From Diphasiastrum complanatum (taxonomy: Eukaryota > Streptophyta > Lycopodiopsida > Lycopodiales > Lycopodiaceae): DNA of 64,000 bases. The stretch is from assembly GCA_029204225.1 (NCBI GenBank), contig CM055108.1, forward strand, positions 4,389,991 through 4,453,990, read 5' to 3'. The notes beneath the pieces are model-generated. The model ran no database searches, was not told the origin of the DNA, and saw nothing but the letters and a program-made list of their open reading frames with translations. Each line of letters starts with the position of its first letter. The stretch's first letter is position 1. Of this stretch, positions 43,433 to 57,539 are shown in pieces. The position numbers were made by a program, and so were the translations under genes.

Positions 43433-46190
43433 CTGCATCTAGGATCGATTTCATGAAGGATCGATTTTAGGAGCTGATTCGATTCTTGTCTTCCTTCAAA
43501 AACTCTATTTTTCTCTACAACTTTTGACATTCAGCCTTTTTATCATGAAATTTCTCCTCAACTCCTTCTACATCTACCTGTTGTGCAGTGGATGCTATAC
43601 AATTTGCAATGCCACGCTGTTTTTGGAATGGTATTCCAAAAGAACGAGTCAAAACGACTTGTCTTCGGTAACTTATTGGTTTCATTATTTGGGACAATAT
43701 GGAATTTTTTTTTCACACTCTAGGCTTATAAAAATGTCTTTAATCATACCTTAACGTTATAACTAATTTTTGTTGTCTGCATCGTGCAGTACGTGTGCCC
43801 AAGCTACACAGCTGATAGCATCCACAATTTTCGACAACAAATGATCACGGTGTTTTTGAAAAACTCAACAAAGATCAATTAGCATTTCAAATCAATGTTG
43901 GAGAGATAGATAGAAAAGGAAAGAAACATGGACTGAGGCATATAGTTAGGTAGACAAAAATATTGTTGTTGTTTGTGACAAATAGGATTTTTGGACTCAA
44001 TCCTCATTCACAGTATGAAGACATGTCACTTGTTTACAGGAATGGATTTTTCAATTATGCTCAGAACTCGAAGACTAATATTTCTCTTCTTTCCTAGGTG
44101 TTTATTTTTTGTTCAAACAATGGTTAATATTCTAAAATCTCATGTTACCATTTCTTTTGTAGTTTGAACTTGATCTCACTAAACCGTGAGAGCAAGTTTC
44201 AGGTTTCTCGGTGGGCATACCAGTTTTGGTTTTGCACGCTTTCTTGAAATCATGGAACTAACAAAGAAAAAACGCAAAATTAGTTATATCCATATTACAA
44301 TCGAATCAGCTATAATATATTTGAATCGAATTGATTCATATTCAATTCAAATGGGTCGTCCAAATTTCAATCTCAAGAAATCAGTTGCGCATCATTTTTG
44401 GAAGAATATTCAATCAGATGTTGAAGTAATAGATACAGTAAATGGTGGGTTTCATTGGAACCTATTATAGATTAAAATTATCATGTAATCATAAGATGAT
44501 TATCCGTAAATATACTAGTTATCAATAAAGTAGCAATATCTTTTTTGACATTCGATTTCAAACTATTACCACAAGCAGATGTCAGAACAAAACAATGAGA
44601 AAGCATAGGAGATTGAAGAAAGTGAAATTCATGTACTATTGATTGTGATCTGAAATACACTACGACTTGAAGCTGTCAAATTTTTGTATGTTGTGTTAGC
44701 ATGATCAGGCTTATGTGTATTCAATCTGTTCAATCATGTCTCAATTCGAATCTGTTACACGAAACTCCACAGACATTTATGACAAAATATCATTAGTTTT
44801 TGAAGTCATTTTTAATATGATTCCGCATATTCAAAAATGCATAAAAACAATAAATAAACTAATTAGAGTGATCTTTGAACTGCAACTACTATAATTTGAA
44901 TTCAAATCTATTGTATTTTTTATTCAGGGGGATTGTAAAGTTCCAACAATTTTCTTGTTCCAAAGAACTTGAAAACAAGTATTGGCTTATCGTATAACTA
45001 GGCATTAGTGCGCATTAAATATCTTATAAATATTCAATCGCTCACATAGATATTTTGACTCGCAATGACAAATTATGGATTTTGACCTACTAACAAATTA
45101 AGCGTCTTGGTATTATCAACCCCTGGAATCTAACCTCGGAGAACAAACCATACACCCAACTCACCATTCCTCAAGACCCACCCCAGATCAATGGGGACAA
45201 GCCCTTCGGCCTCTTGCGTCTTGGGCATTGCCCTCCCACGTTTGGGCACTGCACTCCCCCAAAAATTTAGCGATTAAGAAGGCTCACTCAATTGAACAAG
45301 AGAATTTGGAGAATGTTTTTTCGACCATTTTAGGATGCAATGTACAATGAAGGGTGGCTATGTTACTAAATAGAACAGCTTTCCATGTTTGGTGAACATG
45401 TTATAATTTTAAGATTTTTTTTAGTAGCAAAGCACCACCAATCTATGAAGCACAAATGAGAGCAAGGTTTACGGTTTTGGACTCTAAAATTGGTAGTAAA
45501 TGATGGCTGTAAACTTTCAACAAGCAACAATGCATCAAAGGAGAAACCGCTGCTACCTGGGTTTCTGAGTTGACGCCCAGTGTCATGTTGCCTGGACGAA
45601 GCTATTGTGTCCCATGGACTTCTCAACTAATATCCTCCCACTTTTGGTGAATCCAAAATAGGCTACCAAAGGACTTGGATCAACCAAATGATAAGGATTT
45701 TTGAGATAGATTCATAAGGGGTCCTTCGTTTACTGCGCATTCTGCTTTTTGGTGTTGATTTGAAAATTTAAACTGAGTCATGTATAAAGGTCAGCGTCTT
45801 TAGCCCTTCTAGCGGGTTAACTTATATTTTCTGTTTGATTGCTTTTTCTGAAAAACCCATAATACATCCTGATGAAGAAACTACAAGAAGAAATGAATAA
45901 TAAATGAAACTAGAGATCCAAAGATCCACCAGACGATCAACTCCAATCCATACTAAGTCGGACTTTTCCACTAGGGGATTCGTGGGATTTGAGTTTGTGG
46001 ATGGATTGTGTTGAGTAAAATATGCCAGCCAAACTATAAGTAATAGATCATACTAGGTCCCTCAGCAGTCAACAAACAGCAATTCGGAGTTTAAAAAGCT
46101 TATGAAAAACGTAGATGTTTGTGTTTGAAGTTTGAGTGGATGTAAAAAAATATTGACCTGAAAATTGGATTCTCAATATATCAGTTTCCG
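43433..46190. other. AT-rich DNA, no gene recognised
   Basis: The best open frame is 44186-44470 (94 codons, Lys/Ile-rich), with no recognised motif. No retroelement motif is seen on either strand. A duplication follows at 46192. Confidence 0.45.
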
Positions 46191-46191
46191 G

Positions 46192-46866
46192 GCACTAAAA
46201 TAAGAGACTAACTCTAGGTCAACTATATAAGCACATATCAAGGTCGTCTGCCTATTCGGCAGGAGTGCGATTGTTTGGCCACAGATTTCGGCCTCTGCAT
46301 TCAACAACTTGCTGACCACAAAACTGCAATTATTTTTCAACAGAAATTTGATTATTTTCCAACCAAAAGGGTTCTTGAATGTTGTCTCTGAAATGACTCC
46401 CCATCATGGAAGAGCGGCATAGCCGCGTGATGGAAACGAAAAACCACAAGATGATAATATTTTCTAGAAATGTAAGAAATGTGATCAAGAACATGCAAGA
46501 TGAAAACGAAATATGATGAAAAAAGTTTGCACTAAAATAAGAGACTAATTCTAGGTCAACTATATATGCACATATCAAGGTCGTTTGTCTATTCGGTAGG
46601 AGTGTTATTGTCTGGCCACAGATTTCGGCCTCTGCATTCAACGACTTACTGGCTACAGGACTGCAATTATTTTTCAACATAAGTGTGATTATTTTCCAAC
46701 CGGAAAGGTGATTGAATGTTGTCTCTGAAATGACTCCCCATCATGGAAGAGCGGCATAGCTGCCTGATGGAATCGAAAAACCACAAGATGCTAATATTTC
46801 CTAGAAATGTAAGAAATGTGATCAAGAACATGCAAGATGAAAACGAAATATGATGAAAAAAGTTTC
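46192..46866. repeat. Tandem duplication, 337-bp unit, two copies
   Basis: GCACTAAAATAAGAGACTAA starts at 46192 and again at 46529. The copies match through ATATCAAGGTCGT, TTGTCTCTGAAATGACTCCC and ATGAAAACGAAATATGATG to AAAAAAGTTT. Divergence is low (few per cent by eye), so the duplication is recent. Confidence 0.9.
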
Positions 46867-47460
46867 AGAGTGAAATGAGACAAAAGACAAACACTATGGA
46901 GTTTTTCATAGGCAACATCTACAAGAATCACCAAAACCTTTTCTTGCTTTAAACACAAACCAACATGGAAAAATTTTATTGATCTAAACACAGTAGCTAG
47001 GTTAACCAGATGAGAACAAGAGTTAATCTTGATTATATAAAAAGCTCAAATCTATTTGGAACCCATCTAGGATTGAAGCTTTTTTTTAGCAGCCCAAGTC
47101 AAACGAAGATACCTAGAAGGGGTCCATTTAATCTGGGAAGCCGCCAAGGTGTGAACACTTACCTACATCAACTATTCTTCAACGCAAATATTAATGAAGA
47201 AAACAACATCACCTCACCCGGCTTATCTGTTGCTGTTGCAACTCTCCCAATTTACTATAGTAAAACGAAAGATTTAAATAAGCCTTAATTCTACAGCGGT
47301 AGCATCAGAAGTAAAATCAGCCTCCTCTCTTGCAGTAGCAACATCAAAGGTATAAGCCCACAACAAAAAAGAAGTAAATATTGATGCATTTTGCACCTGG
47401 AAAGAAAGGAAGACTGTCAGTCAGCAAAATCTCACCTCTTGTTCTTTTGCTGCTGCTTTT
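46867..47460. other. Intergenic DNA, no gene recognised
   Basis: A 92-codon plus-strand frame (47010-47288) has no recognisable motif. Nothing else is supported. Confidence 0.4.
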
Positions 47461-47467
47461 AATTCTA

Positions 47468-47482
47468 CAATGTGTGTGTGTA

Positions 47483-47519
<37 letters not shown>

Positions 47520-47531
47520 TAGAGAGAGAGT
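47468..47531. repeat. TG/GA compound microsatellite
   Basis: Interrupted (TG)n followed by (AG)n on the plus strand. Confidence 0.9.
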
Positions 47532-50500
47532 CCAAAGTCAAGGTGTGTTCAAACTTTAAAGGCAGAGCATTAAAGGCTGGGAAAATCCCTCCCCATCAGC
47601 TCACTTTTCTTTCACATGTAGTAAATGCATGTGGTACCCTAGTTATTACAATTTATATATTTTTTAAGCTTTAAACGGCTAAATCCTAGGTCTTGCCTCT
47701 TGCTGCAGTGCTTAGAATACTTTTAAGCTATATCTAGTGGTGTATGTGCCTAATGGGTTTTTATGACTAAGGCCTATTTAAGCTTGGCTTATGCAACATT
47801 TGTGCTAAAATCTGTATGTATACATCATTATCTAAGTTGTTAGACAAATCGATTATCTAAGAAGTGGTCGGACACATTGTCTAAGATAGCAGAACTATCT
47901 AAGGTTTTGTCTAAGGCAGAATCTACACCAGCAAGTATCTAAGGCAGCTACTATGGGATTATCTATGGCAATGTCTAAATGCTCCTATCACTCTTAAAGT
48001 TTCAAAGCTGACATTTATATTCAAGTTGGAAGGGCCATTATCAAATATGTCATTGAAGGATTTCATTTGGCTACTATTCGGGATCTATGAAGGGCACCTA
48101 TCAAGTTACAAGCCAGTCTATCAACGAGCCATTCTACTGACTGGTGAAGGTTGTTTTTGCAATGCTGAAGGGCAGCAATTCTGTTGTTGAAGAGTTTCAA
48201 GCTTCCTGCATGCTGACTAATCGAATGCCGAAGGCTCGAACTCCTTGCTATCAAACTTGACGCATTAGGAGCCTGCGGACCCATTCGAACTCGCTGTATG
48301 CTGACTACTCGAAGTTCCTACAATCGAAGGCTCACTTCCCGAAGGTAGAACACCCACTTATTGAAGAGGACCGAACCTATCGACGCTTCTCACACTCTCT
48401 CTTCGAATGCAGATCTTAGAATTGACACAATTCTCTTCTCGTTCGAAGCTAAGCAGGCAGACAAACATAGCCTTCTTTTCTAGCGACAGTTCTATGGCAT
48501 TTGGCCACCAGTGCACTTTCTAAGTTCTGATTGGCAGATCCGACGACAGTTCTAGAAGGATCTATTACATTACCTACATCCAAATGGCCATGTTGAAGAG
48601 CAGTATACGAAGGATGAGTGGCAGTTTGCAGCCACCAGTGCCTTTTTCTTGCCTTGATCCAAAGACAGGTAGGCAGCGTTCCAGGCAGATGTGGTTCTAC
48701 ACACAGTCTGAGTCTGTGCAGCCAACTTTCCACGCATTCATGATGGCACCCATATTCATGCAACACCATGCTCCACTTTGTGGCACGCTTGCAATCGAAC
48801 AGATTATTCTAGGGGAGGAGAACCGATTTTCTAACTGTTACAACACTGTGGCAGACTTCTATTGGCTTGCCAACGCTCTGTTTCACATGGCAATATTTCA
48901 TTGGAAAATGAAGAGACTTCAACACTAGTCAACTTTACATTTGAGTCCTTTCTCTACAGCAGTTATCTGGCTCTTCTCTATTCCACAAGTTTCTCTTTGG
49001 CTATATATGCTAAGCCTCTGTATATTTTATGATTCATTCATATCTTGCAGATTTGCTCTGCTCTTAGGAAGGAGGAGTAGAAGGTGACAGACTTTGTGGC
49101 TTATGTCATTGTACTTTCTTTTTCCTGTGAATGAATCACAACATCCATGTTTTATTTCTATTTTGAATGATCGTGTGAATGTCATTGTGATTCTGTTAAT
49201 GATGGATTCTATACTCTATAGATTTGTAATTAACATTGACTAGGTATTAATCGAACTATACAGTGGATCATGATTCCTTTAACAGAACTCTAAAGTAGCA
49301 AGATTATCTTGCTGTTGAGAGACAAGATAGTTCATTGTAAGTACTGTCAGAGCAATCGTTTGGCCTTGTGAAATATGATGTATTGTCTAAGTTGAAACCT
49401 GGTTTCTAGTGCACAGATCTTGTTCTCGGTCCTGTTTGTGATTTTAATATTGAGTTGATGGTTAATTTCTCAAAGATATTTTTCTCAGAAACTGGACTTT
49501 ATGGTTGAACATTCTGAGTCTGTTTTATGATGTTTCAAGTACTTTGTACAAAAACCTATGGCAGTACTGGCTGTCATTTATAAATGTCCTTTGACAACCA
49601 GATAATTCTTCCATTTCACTGAACATCATTGCTAAATCCTAAATTCTACCAATAATAACAAAATATCTCTTATATGTGCTCTCTTCATGGGGAACGACAC
49701 TCATTATACTACATTTTATTGCATTTCTTTGTAAGCATGTCATGACAATGCAATGATTGCAAAGGCAATATAACATGTCTTTGGGAGTAATTGAAACAAA
49801 GATGGGTGGAACATGTCATCTAACCCCTCCTCCCCTCTAGGCTCTCATGCTCTCAGCCCTACAAAATAGAAGCTCTTTTTCCTCTCAAGAATGAATGGGG
49901 GAAAAGAAAGTTGAGTCTACTTATTATATGCTGGATTTTCACCTAACTTACTTAGCAAAGGAAGTGTGTTTTACTATGTATTCCCTTTCTCCATAGTGAG
50001 AAGTTAGAATGTTTTTGGAGCTCTAAGAGAAAACTCGGATTTTCTCTCTATGTATGAAGATTGTGATTGATTCTAATGAGACAAAGCTTTGGCACACATC
50101 AAATACTGTCTATAGGTCGTACAACAGCCTGTTGTTTACACGTGTGAACTCGGGATCAAGCTTTTGATCAATGCTTTGATTGTCACTACTTGTTATCTTT
50201 CAAATTGCTAAACTAGATATTTGTTGACTAGTATCTGATAGATTGTTAATCAAGCACACAATCAACCCTGTGGATCATCCAAAGATCCATTTATGGTCCT
50301 CAAGTACTGTACTTTCACAATGCTTGATGCATATGCGTGCATGTTGGAGGATCCCACAGGCCCTAACCTTTGGATCCCTTCAATGGGGTCTGGGTCATGC
50401 ATCTAAATTCCAAAAGCCTTAGTAAAAAGGAGACACATCACAGGTCAACCAAGCTATTAAACAAGTTAGGGAGAGCATATTTCTCATCATGATCAACTTA

Positions 50501-50570
50501 TTTCTCATCATGAAAATTCATGACCAAAATTGTAGGTTAAACAAGTTGGGAAAAGAATTTCTAACTTCTA
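47532..50570. other. AT-rich DNA with TCTAAG repeats, no gene recognised
   Basis: TCTAAG/TCTAAGG occurs many times at about 47830-47980. Around 48950-49130 a TATATATGC motif followed by a pyrimidine-rich stretch and TTTTTCCTGTGAATGAATC resembles the 3' part of an LTR, but ends and duplications are not found. The 114-codon frame at 48584-48928 and the overlapping 106-codon minus frame have no family resemblance. Confidence 0.4.
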
Positions 50571-50592
50571 ACACAAAAAAAAAAAAAAAAAG
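50571..50592. repeat. Poly(A) run
   Basis: About 18-20 A on the plus strand, followed by C-rich then CT-rich sequence. Confidence 0.85.
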
Positions 50593-50691
50593 ATTAACAC
50601 TCACCCCTCCCCCCCCCTTTCTACTCTCCCTACCACTCTTTTCCCTCACACTCCACCTCTACTCTCTCTCACACTCTATTTCTCCCATCTC

Positions 50692-51212
50692 TTTACTACA
50701 TAGGCAAATTGGGTGGATTGAACTTTTTCACCATGGGATGGAATTCTATTTTGATTCAATTTTAAAGTTTTTTTAGGGTTTAGGCTATTGTTATATTGTA
50801 GTGAAGTAATTTCAATAATTGAAACTTAGGTTGAAAATTGCATTGTATCCTCTAGGAAAACTAGTAGAGGTTACTAGAAACACCATTTTCCTACTTAGAA
50901 GTTGAGTTTGTTGTAAAAACCCTTCAACCATCATTGTCATCAATAAAACGATTCACTCACTCGATTCGTTAAAACCTTTGCCAATACTAAAACATCCTCC
51001 TTACGAGCCATAATAGTTATGTAAATTTTTCAATAAGTATTAAAGAACCTTTTTAATTTACTACATAGGCACATTGGATGGATTGAACCTTTTTACCTTG
51101 GAATGAATTTCTATTTTGGTTCAATTTTTTTTAGGGTTTAGGTTATTGTTCTACTATAGTGAAGTGATTTCAATAATTGAAACTTATGTTGAAGGTTGCA
51201 TTGTATCCTACT
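50692..51212. repeat. Pair of ~155-bp direct repeats
   Basis: TTACTACATAGGCAAATTGG at 50693 returns as TTACTACATAGGCACATTGG near 51058, about 366 bp on. Each copy carries GATTGAACTTTTTCACC, TTTTTAGGGTTTAGG and TTCAATAATTGAAACTTA and ends GCATTGTATCCT. Confidence 0.87.
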
Positions 51213-52032
51213 CTAAATTTTTGCTTTCATAAGTTGCGTAGTAAGAACCGACAAATATTAGTTCATTGAGTTGTTAGTGGTGTGACATTCAAATTTACAA
51301 TCTGGTTTATCTCTCTCTTGGGCTTTCTTCTTTTCTTTCAATAACTCTCTCTCTCTCTCCTCTTTATTGTTACGAAAATTGAATATTGAATTTATAAGGA
51401 GAATTCGAGGACACATCCTCATAGTTAAGCTTTTATACAATGTATTTTTAGTTTAAACAATGCTCATAGCTTGATGCATTGATCAGGAAGTTGATTACTC
51501 AGTTATTTAGAGTACGCGCAACATGTTCGATTACTCAATTATTTAGGCTTCCCATGTAAGATACGTAGATTTGAGATCAAGTTAACATTATGAATTCAGT
51601 TTTCATAACAATAAAGAGTACCAAAGAAATTCAAGCTATATGCATTTCGGTTGTTGCAAAAAATCCGCTGCATAGCCAGTCTAACCGCTTTCCGAATCAG
51701 AGAGCATTCAAAAACTTCTAACCTTGACCCAGCATATGAATGGAACATTTACGCTGGGAGCATGGGAAGGTTGGGCAAAAGGGGGACCCGGAAGCCAAAT
51801 TTCTGTGAATATATATAAAACATCTCAAAACCCTGAGTAAATCTCTGTTGTTGTCAATTTTTTTTCTTTTAGTTTAGTGGGTCGTGTAATTACATACAAG
51901 GACAACACCTACCCAACGCATGACTCAAGTGCCACTAATGTGATCTTCTGTCTAGGGCGAAGATGAGCATATGAAACCCAAAAGAACTCTAAAAGATAAA
52001 AAACAGCGCTCTCTCACCCGAGCTAGGATCGC

Positions 52033-52037
<5 letters not shown>
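51213..52037. other. Intergenic DNA, no gene recognised
   Basis: AT-rich, with short open frames only. Confidence 0.45.

Positions 52038-52103
<66 letters not shown>
52038..52103. repeat. CT microsatellite
   Basis: About 33 uninterrupted CT units on the plus strand. Confidence 0.97.
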
Positions 52104-52106
<3 letters not shown>

Positions 52107-52546
52107 CGGGACTCTTTCTGCTCACGGCCGGTAGGAAGAGGCCCTATGGAGGAAAATCTAGGAAGGAGAAGGGGTGGGGGAGAATTAGAAATTAAGCTTT
52201 CTAATTTTTTTCCATGGGGAGGAGGGAGGTAGGGTAGTTGATTTTTAGTAAATTGTTTTTTATCTTTTCCAATGGTTATTCAAGCGGCTTCGTAGATTTA
52301 TTGGTTTACTAAAGTTTAATGGTAGTTCGGTAGTGAGTTAATTTACAATCTTTTGTTTTGCACATGACATTTTGTTAATTTGCCTACACAATTACAAATT
52401 TATTGGTATGATTTTTAAGCATGCAATTTTCATAAAAAAAAACCTCGCAATTATTTGCTTTCATACATACATGGAACCAACTAATCCTTCATCTATTGTT
52501 GGCACCAATTATGAAGGCCTTTAGAGGTGATTTCAGTCGAAATTAG
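52104..52546. other. AT-rich flank of element B
   Basis: No gene or repeat is recognised in this stretch. Confidence 0.45.
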
Positions 52547-53205
52547 TCAAGTCAATCTTCACATCAGTCGGCTAAGCATCTTTGCCCTGGCGCCCTCATC
52601 GCTCTCATTCACAATTAGTCGATTGTGAAGTCATTCCAAAACCATTCAAATGTCAAAATGCACTCCAACCAGCCACTCAGATGTCATACACGATGAAGCA
52701 CAAAAATCATCCTCGGATGTGAAGACCAACACTTGCACTCGGATCTGAGAGCTTTCGGAACAACAAAATAGCTTCGAATCTGACCTTCAGATCCCCTCCC
52801 AATTAGACGTAACACCTTCGGATCCCCTCCCAGTCAAACATAACACCTTTGGACTCAATCCTCGTCAGACGTAAAAAAGTTGGACCCAAGCCGTTGGATC
52901 TGCCCTTTGGGTCTGCCCATCGGACGTAAACCATCAGATCTACCCTTCGGGTCTGCCTGTCGGACAAAATTCCTTCGGACCCACCCGTTGGATCTGACCT
53001 TCGGACCCATCCGTCGGCCATTTGGGATCGCATTAGGTCCGTCTACGACCATTTGATGGCCATTTCAGGACACTTCCGATGATTTGAGACCGCATTAGAA
53101 CCGCCCATCATCCTCGTCAACGACGGGCATACCCACTAGATCGTTGGTCGTCCATTGCCTATCAACGATACACACACATACATACACACACACAACACAA
53201 ACACG

Positions 53206-53380
<175 letters not shown>

Positions 53381-53417
53381 CCTAACCTATAGCCTAAAGC
53401 TACACCCTAATCCTAAT

Positions 53418-53461
<44 letters not shown>

Positions 53462-53580
53462 ACACACACTCCCTAAACCCACACACACACTCCGTAAACA
53501 CACGCACCCACATGTGGCACACACACAACACATGCACATACACAAAGCCATTAGGACATGCACACACACACACACACGTG
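53418..53580. repeat. CA-rich microsatellite inside element B
   Basis: About 20 CA units at 53418-53457, then interrupted CA runs. It corresponds to the GT tract of element A. Confidence 0.95.
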
Positions 53581-53631
53581 CGTGTGCGCGCACGTCCGCC
53601 ATTGCTAGTCAACGATGGACACAAGCAACTA

Positions 53632-53633
<2 letters not shown>

Positions 53634-53674
<41 letters not shown>
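53634..53674. repeat. TA microsatellite abutting element B
   Basis: About 20 TA units directly after CTAGTC, matching the TA run next to element A. Beyond it both loci share AAACTTGCAT. Confidence 0.95.
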
Positions 53675-53678
<4 letters not shown>

Positions 53679-54060
53679 AACTTGCATACACTTTTATGCA
53701 TGTGGGAGGGGCCCCATGCATACACTTCTTTTACCTAAAAAAGATGGGGAGGATGCATGTATGGGAAAACGAATGCATTGCCCTCATCTCCATGCATAGA
53801 TCTAAGGGGCCCACTCCAAATTCAAATTACCCTTTACCCACACACAGTGTTTTGAAGGGCAGGTACATACTTTTATGGTAAAAGGTGTTAAACAAAAGGG
53901 ACTTTCATTATCAAAGATTTCACTAAATTTGAAGGGCGCTTTAAGAATTTTTTAAATTATCAGACATCCACAACAAAGGCTGAAATAAAAATGTGTTTCT
54001 ATGAAGGAAAAATCGGTTGTGAAGGGCTGGGAAGGATTCAAAATGTAGGCTTGGTGGGCC
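53675..54060. other. Intergenic DNA, no gene recognised
   Basis: Contains two CATGCATAC-like motifs near 53700-53720. No coding or repeat feature is supported. Confidence 0.4.
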
Positions 54061-54119
54061 TCTCTCTCTCTCTCTAACATTTCTTGGCAGTTGGTAGGCC
54101 TCTCTCTCTCTCTATATAT

Positions 54120-54822
<703 letters not shown>

Positions 54823-54825
54823 AGT

Positions 54826-55030
54826 CCACAGCGACACCATTGGACTGAGGTGAGTAGCTCGTTGTGAATTGTTGATGTATTCTGTTGGCCTTGCAGAACT
54901 CTTTAAATTCGTTGGAGATAAATTCTCCCCCTCCATCTGTGCGTAGAGCTATAATCTTCCTATGGGTCTGATTTTCAGTAGATGCTTTGAACTACGTAAT
55001 AGCGGAGTTTGCATGGCCATTTTGTACATA
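54826..55030 (-). pseudogene. Ty1/copia integrase core fragment
   Basis: Minus-strand frame: FKASTENQTHRKIIALRTDG then GGEFISNEFKEFCKANRIHQ and FTTSYSPQSNGVA. This is the copia integrase core with its second Asp (usual form R-x-D-N/G-G-G-E-F) and the P-Q-x-N-G-V-A motif. Both edges are abrupt: the CT array on the left, unrelated DNA on the right. No other pol part is nearby. Confidence 0.87.
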
Positions 55031-56040
55031 GATGCCTAGAAAATTGACCAGCTTAGGAAAGTTGGAATGAATCAACATGACTTAGGAACTAAAATTTGCA
55101 AATAGATAAGTTTACTTCTAAAATGCCAAAATGCTCCTTTATCTCTAAAGATTTATGTCTTGATGCGTTCCAAAGATACCCTAAACCCTAAACCCGAGCT
55201 TTCCTCTTCATGCTAAGACTTTTGCTTATCTGAACCTACTGAGATAAAAGCTTTTGTGGCACACATCAGCTACTTTTAAAACGTCAAAATGCTATGTAAT
55301 CTAAAAAGTTCGTTTGAATTATCATTTAGGTTCATATTTTGTGACCTTTCAAATTCATAGTGTGCAAACTAATTCCTTGCATGAAAATTTATGTATTAGT
55401 TTCATCATTTTCAAATGATAACTATGCGAGAAATTAGTTTAAGCACGTCTACTCACTAAATTGGAGACTCCTAACACAAAAATAGATAGCACCAGGCAAT
55501 GAGTCAACTCCCTCACTTGAATATAACATGTATTCGGAATCACTCCCCAGAAGCTGTAATCTATTGTTTACATTGTTATGAACCCACACCATCAAGAGTG
55601 CTAAGGTGGATCCAAAGGGAACTGGGTGCAATGGCTTTTTGCATATAAAGAGTTTTATATTTTTAAAAAGGTTTTAAGAAAGAAAAATATATTTTTATCT
55701 TGGAGTCTATTATAAGGGATAAAAAAGGATGCTCTTTGTTGACAAAGTTATAAAAAATAGTTTTTTCCTATCCACTTCAAACTTCTAAGGCTTGAAATCT
55801 TTCAATGTAGGTGCATGTTCTGGATAAAGTACAAAAGATAATAGGGCTTACATTTTTCATTATTGACATTAAAATAGAAAATTCATATATATATAGAATA
55901 GATGTACCCAACTTAGAGACATTTGGACCCCTCGCCCCTCCTTTGGCCCCCCTCAGCCCTCCTTTGGAAATCCCTCGACCCCCCTTGGTCTTCAAATATA
56001 TATATATGTTAAGTGCCCCCTCTCCACCCCCCAAATGATT
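55031..56040. other. AT-rich intergenic DNA
   Basis: Contains two telomere-like units CCCTAAACCCTAAACCC (55179-55195), too few to mean a telomere relic, and a TATATA run near 55885. No gene is recognised. Confidence 0.45.
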
Positions 56041-56099
56041 GGTTGACAAAATTTTGGCCGCATCTAATTATGTCTGCCTTCAATCATCAATCGTTCGCT

Positions 56100-56300
56100 C
56101 TGAGCATCATCCACACGTCTCGACCACAACTGCCACCTAGATCGTCGGCCACCACCTAGAGGTTTTTGTGATGACGTCGTTGCCTGAAAACGTCCTTTGT
56201 GCCAGAAGGAAAGCCATTAGGGCACGCACACACATGCACACACGCACGCATGCACGTCTGCCATCGACGCATGTCCGCCATTGCCCGTCATCGACCAAAA
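56100..56300 (+). mobile_element. Truncated Helitron-like tail (element E)
   Basis: CCATTAGGGCACGCACAC, a CA-rich stretch and GTCCGCCATTGCCCGTCATC (56273-56292) match the terminal part of element B (53550-53620). The copy breaks off in the hairpin: the CTAG end is missing and AAAAAATGG follows. Left boundary is approximate. Confidence 0.5.
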
Positions 56301-56309
56301 AATGGTCAA

Positions 56310-56610
56310 ATCCAGTCAAATTTTTGGAAGGACTCAAATTTTTCCAAAGACTCGAATTTTTCCAATGGATCGAATTTTTCCAAAGACACGAATTTTTTCA
56401 ATGACTCAAATTTTTCCGATGGATCGAACTATCAGCTTGAATTTTTCCGAAGGATTGAAGGACCCTTTGTACTGTCAAGTTGAATTTTTCAAAAAAAACT
56501 CAAATTTTTTCGAAGGCTCGAATTTTTCCAAAGACTCGATTTTATTTTTTCGAAGGCTCGAATTTTTACGAAGGCTCGCATTTTTCCAAGGACGTTAATT
56601 TTTCCAAGGA
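56310..56610 (+). repeat. GACTCGAATTTTTCC modular repeat, left arm of a palindrome
   Basis: About 15-20 imperfect units of (A)GGCTCGAATTTTTCCAA, 16-20 bp each. The part from about 56430 to 56610 returns in reverse complement at 56728-56900, including the unit order and a TACTGTCAAGT interruption, so a large imperfect foldback is present with a ~117-bp centre. A third copy in the same orientation lies at 60568-60915. Confidence 0.82.
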
Positions 56611-56618
56611 TGTACATA

Positions 56619-56900
56619 CTAGTAAAGAGTGCCCGTCGTTGATGGGCAATGGAGGCCGATCTAGGTGGCGGCCGATGATTTGGATGACAGCCGATCTCGC
56701 ACACCTTGCATCTCAAATATCAAACATTCGAGTCTTTGGAAAAATTAACGTCCTTGGAAAAATGCAAGCCTTCGTAAAAATTCAAGCCTTCGAAAAAATA
56801 AAATCGAGTCTTTCAAAAAATTCGAGTCATCGAAAAAATTCGAGTCTTTTGAAAAATTCGACTTGACAGTACAAAGGTCTTTCAATCCTTTGAAAAAATT
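56619..56900 (-). mobile_element. Helitron-like element C (minus strand)
   Basis: On the minus strand the 3' end is CCATTGCCCATCAACGACGG, a hairpin (56647-56631), then ACTCTTTA and CTAG (56622-56619) followed by T. The sequence before it (GATCTCGCACACC-type, then modular GAATTTTTCC units read in the same sense) matches element D at 60560-61014 almost point for point. The 5' boundary is uncertain (near 56900, where similarity fades). No coding content. Confidence 0.58.
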
Positions 56901-57403
<503 letters not shown>

Positions 57404-57539
57404 TCCCCCTCTCATGATCCTCCATCATGTGACCTCCAAAAACCAGTAATGATGTCTTCTTTCTGGATGCCTTCTTTTGTCTAAGGTCAAATTAGCATCA
57501 TAATGCAATCAAAACATGATTGCTTTCCCCTTTTGCAAT

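Noticed and set aside
44186-44470. 94-codon Lys/Ile-rich frame
   Set aside because: AT-rich composition, no motif, no conserved neighbour; not enough to call a gene.
48449-48928. Overlapping 106- and 114-codon frames on opposite strands
   Set aside because: No recognisable motif; mutual shadows in LTR-like non-coding DNA.
55179-55195. Telomere-like CCCTAAACCCTAAACCC
   Set aside because: Only two units and a bit. This occurs by chance in AT-rich plant DNA and does not support an internal telomere relic.
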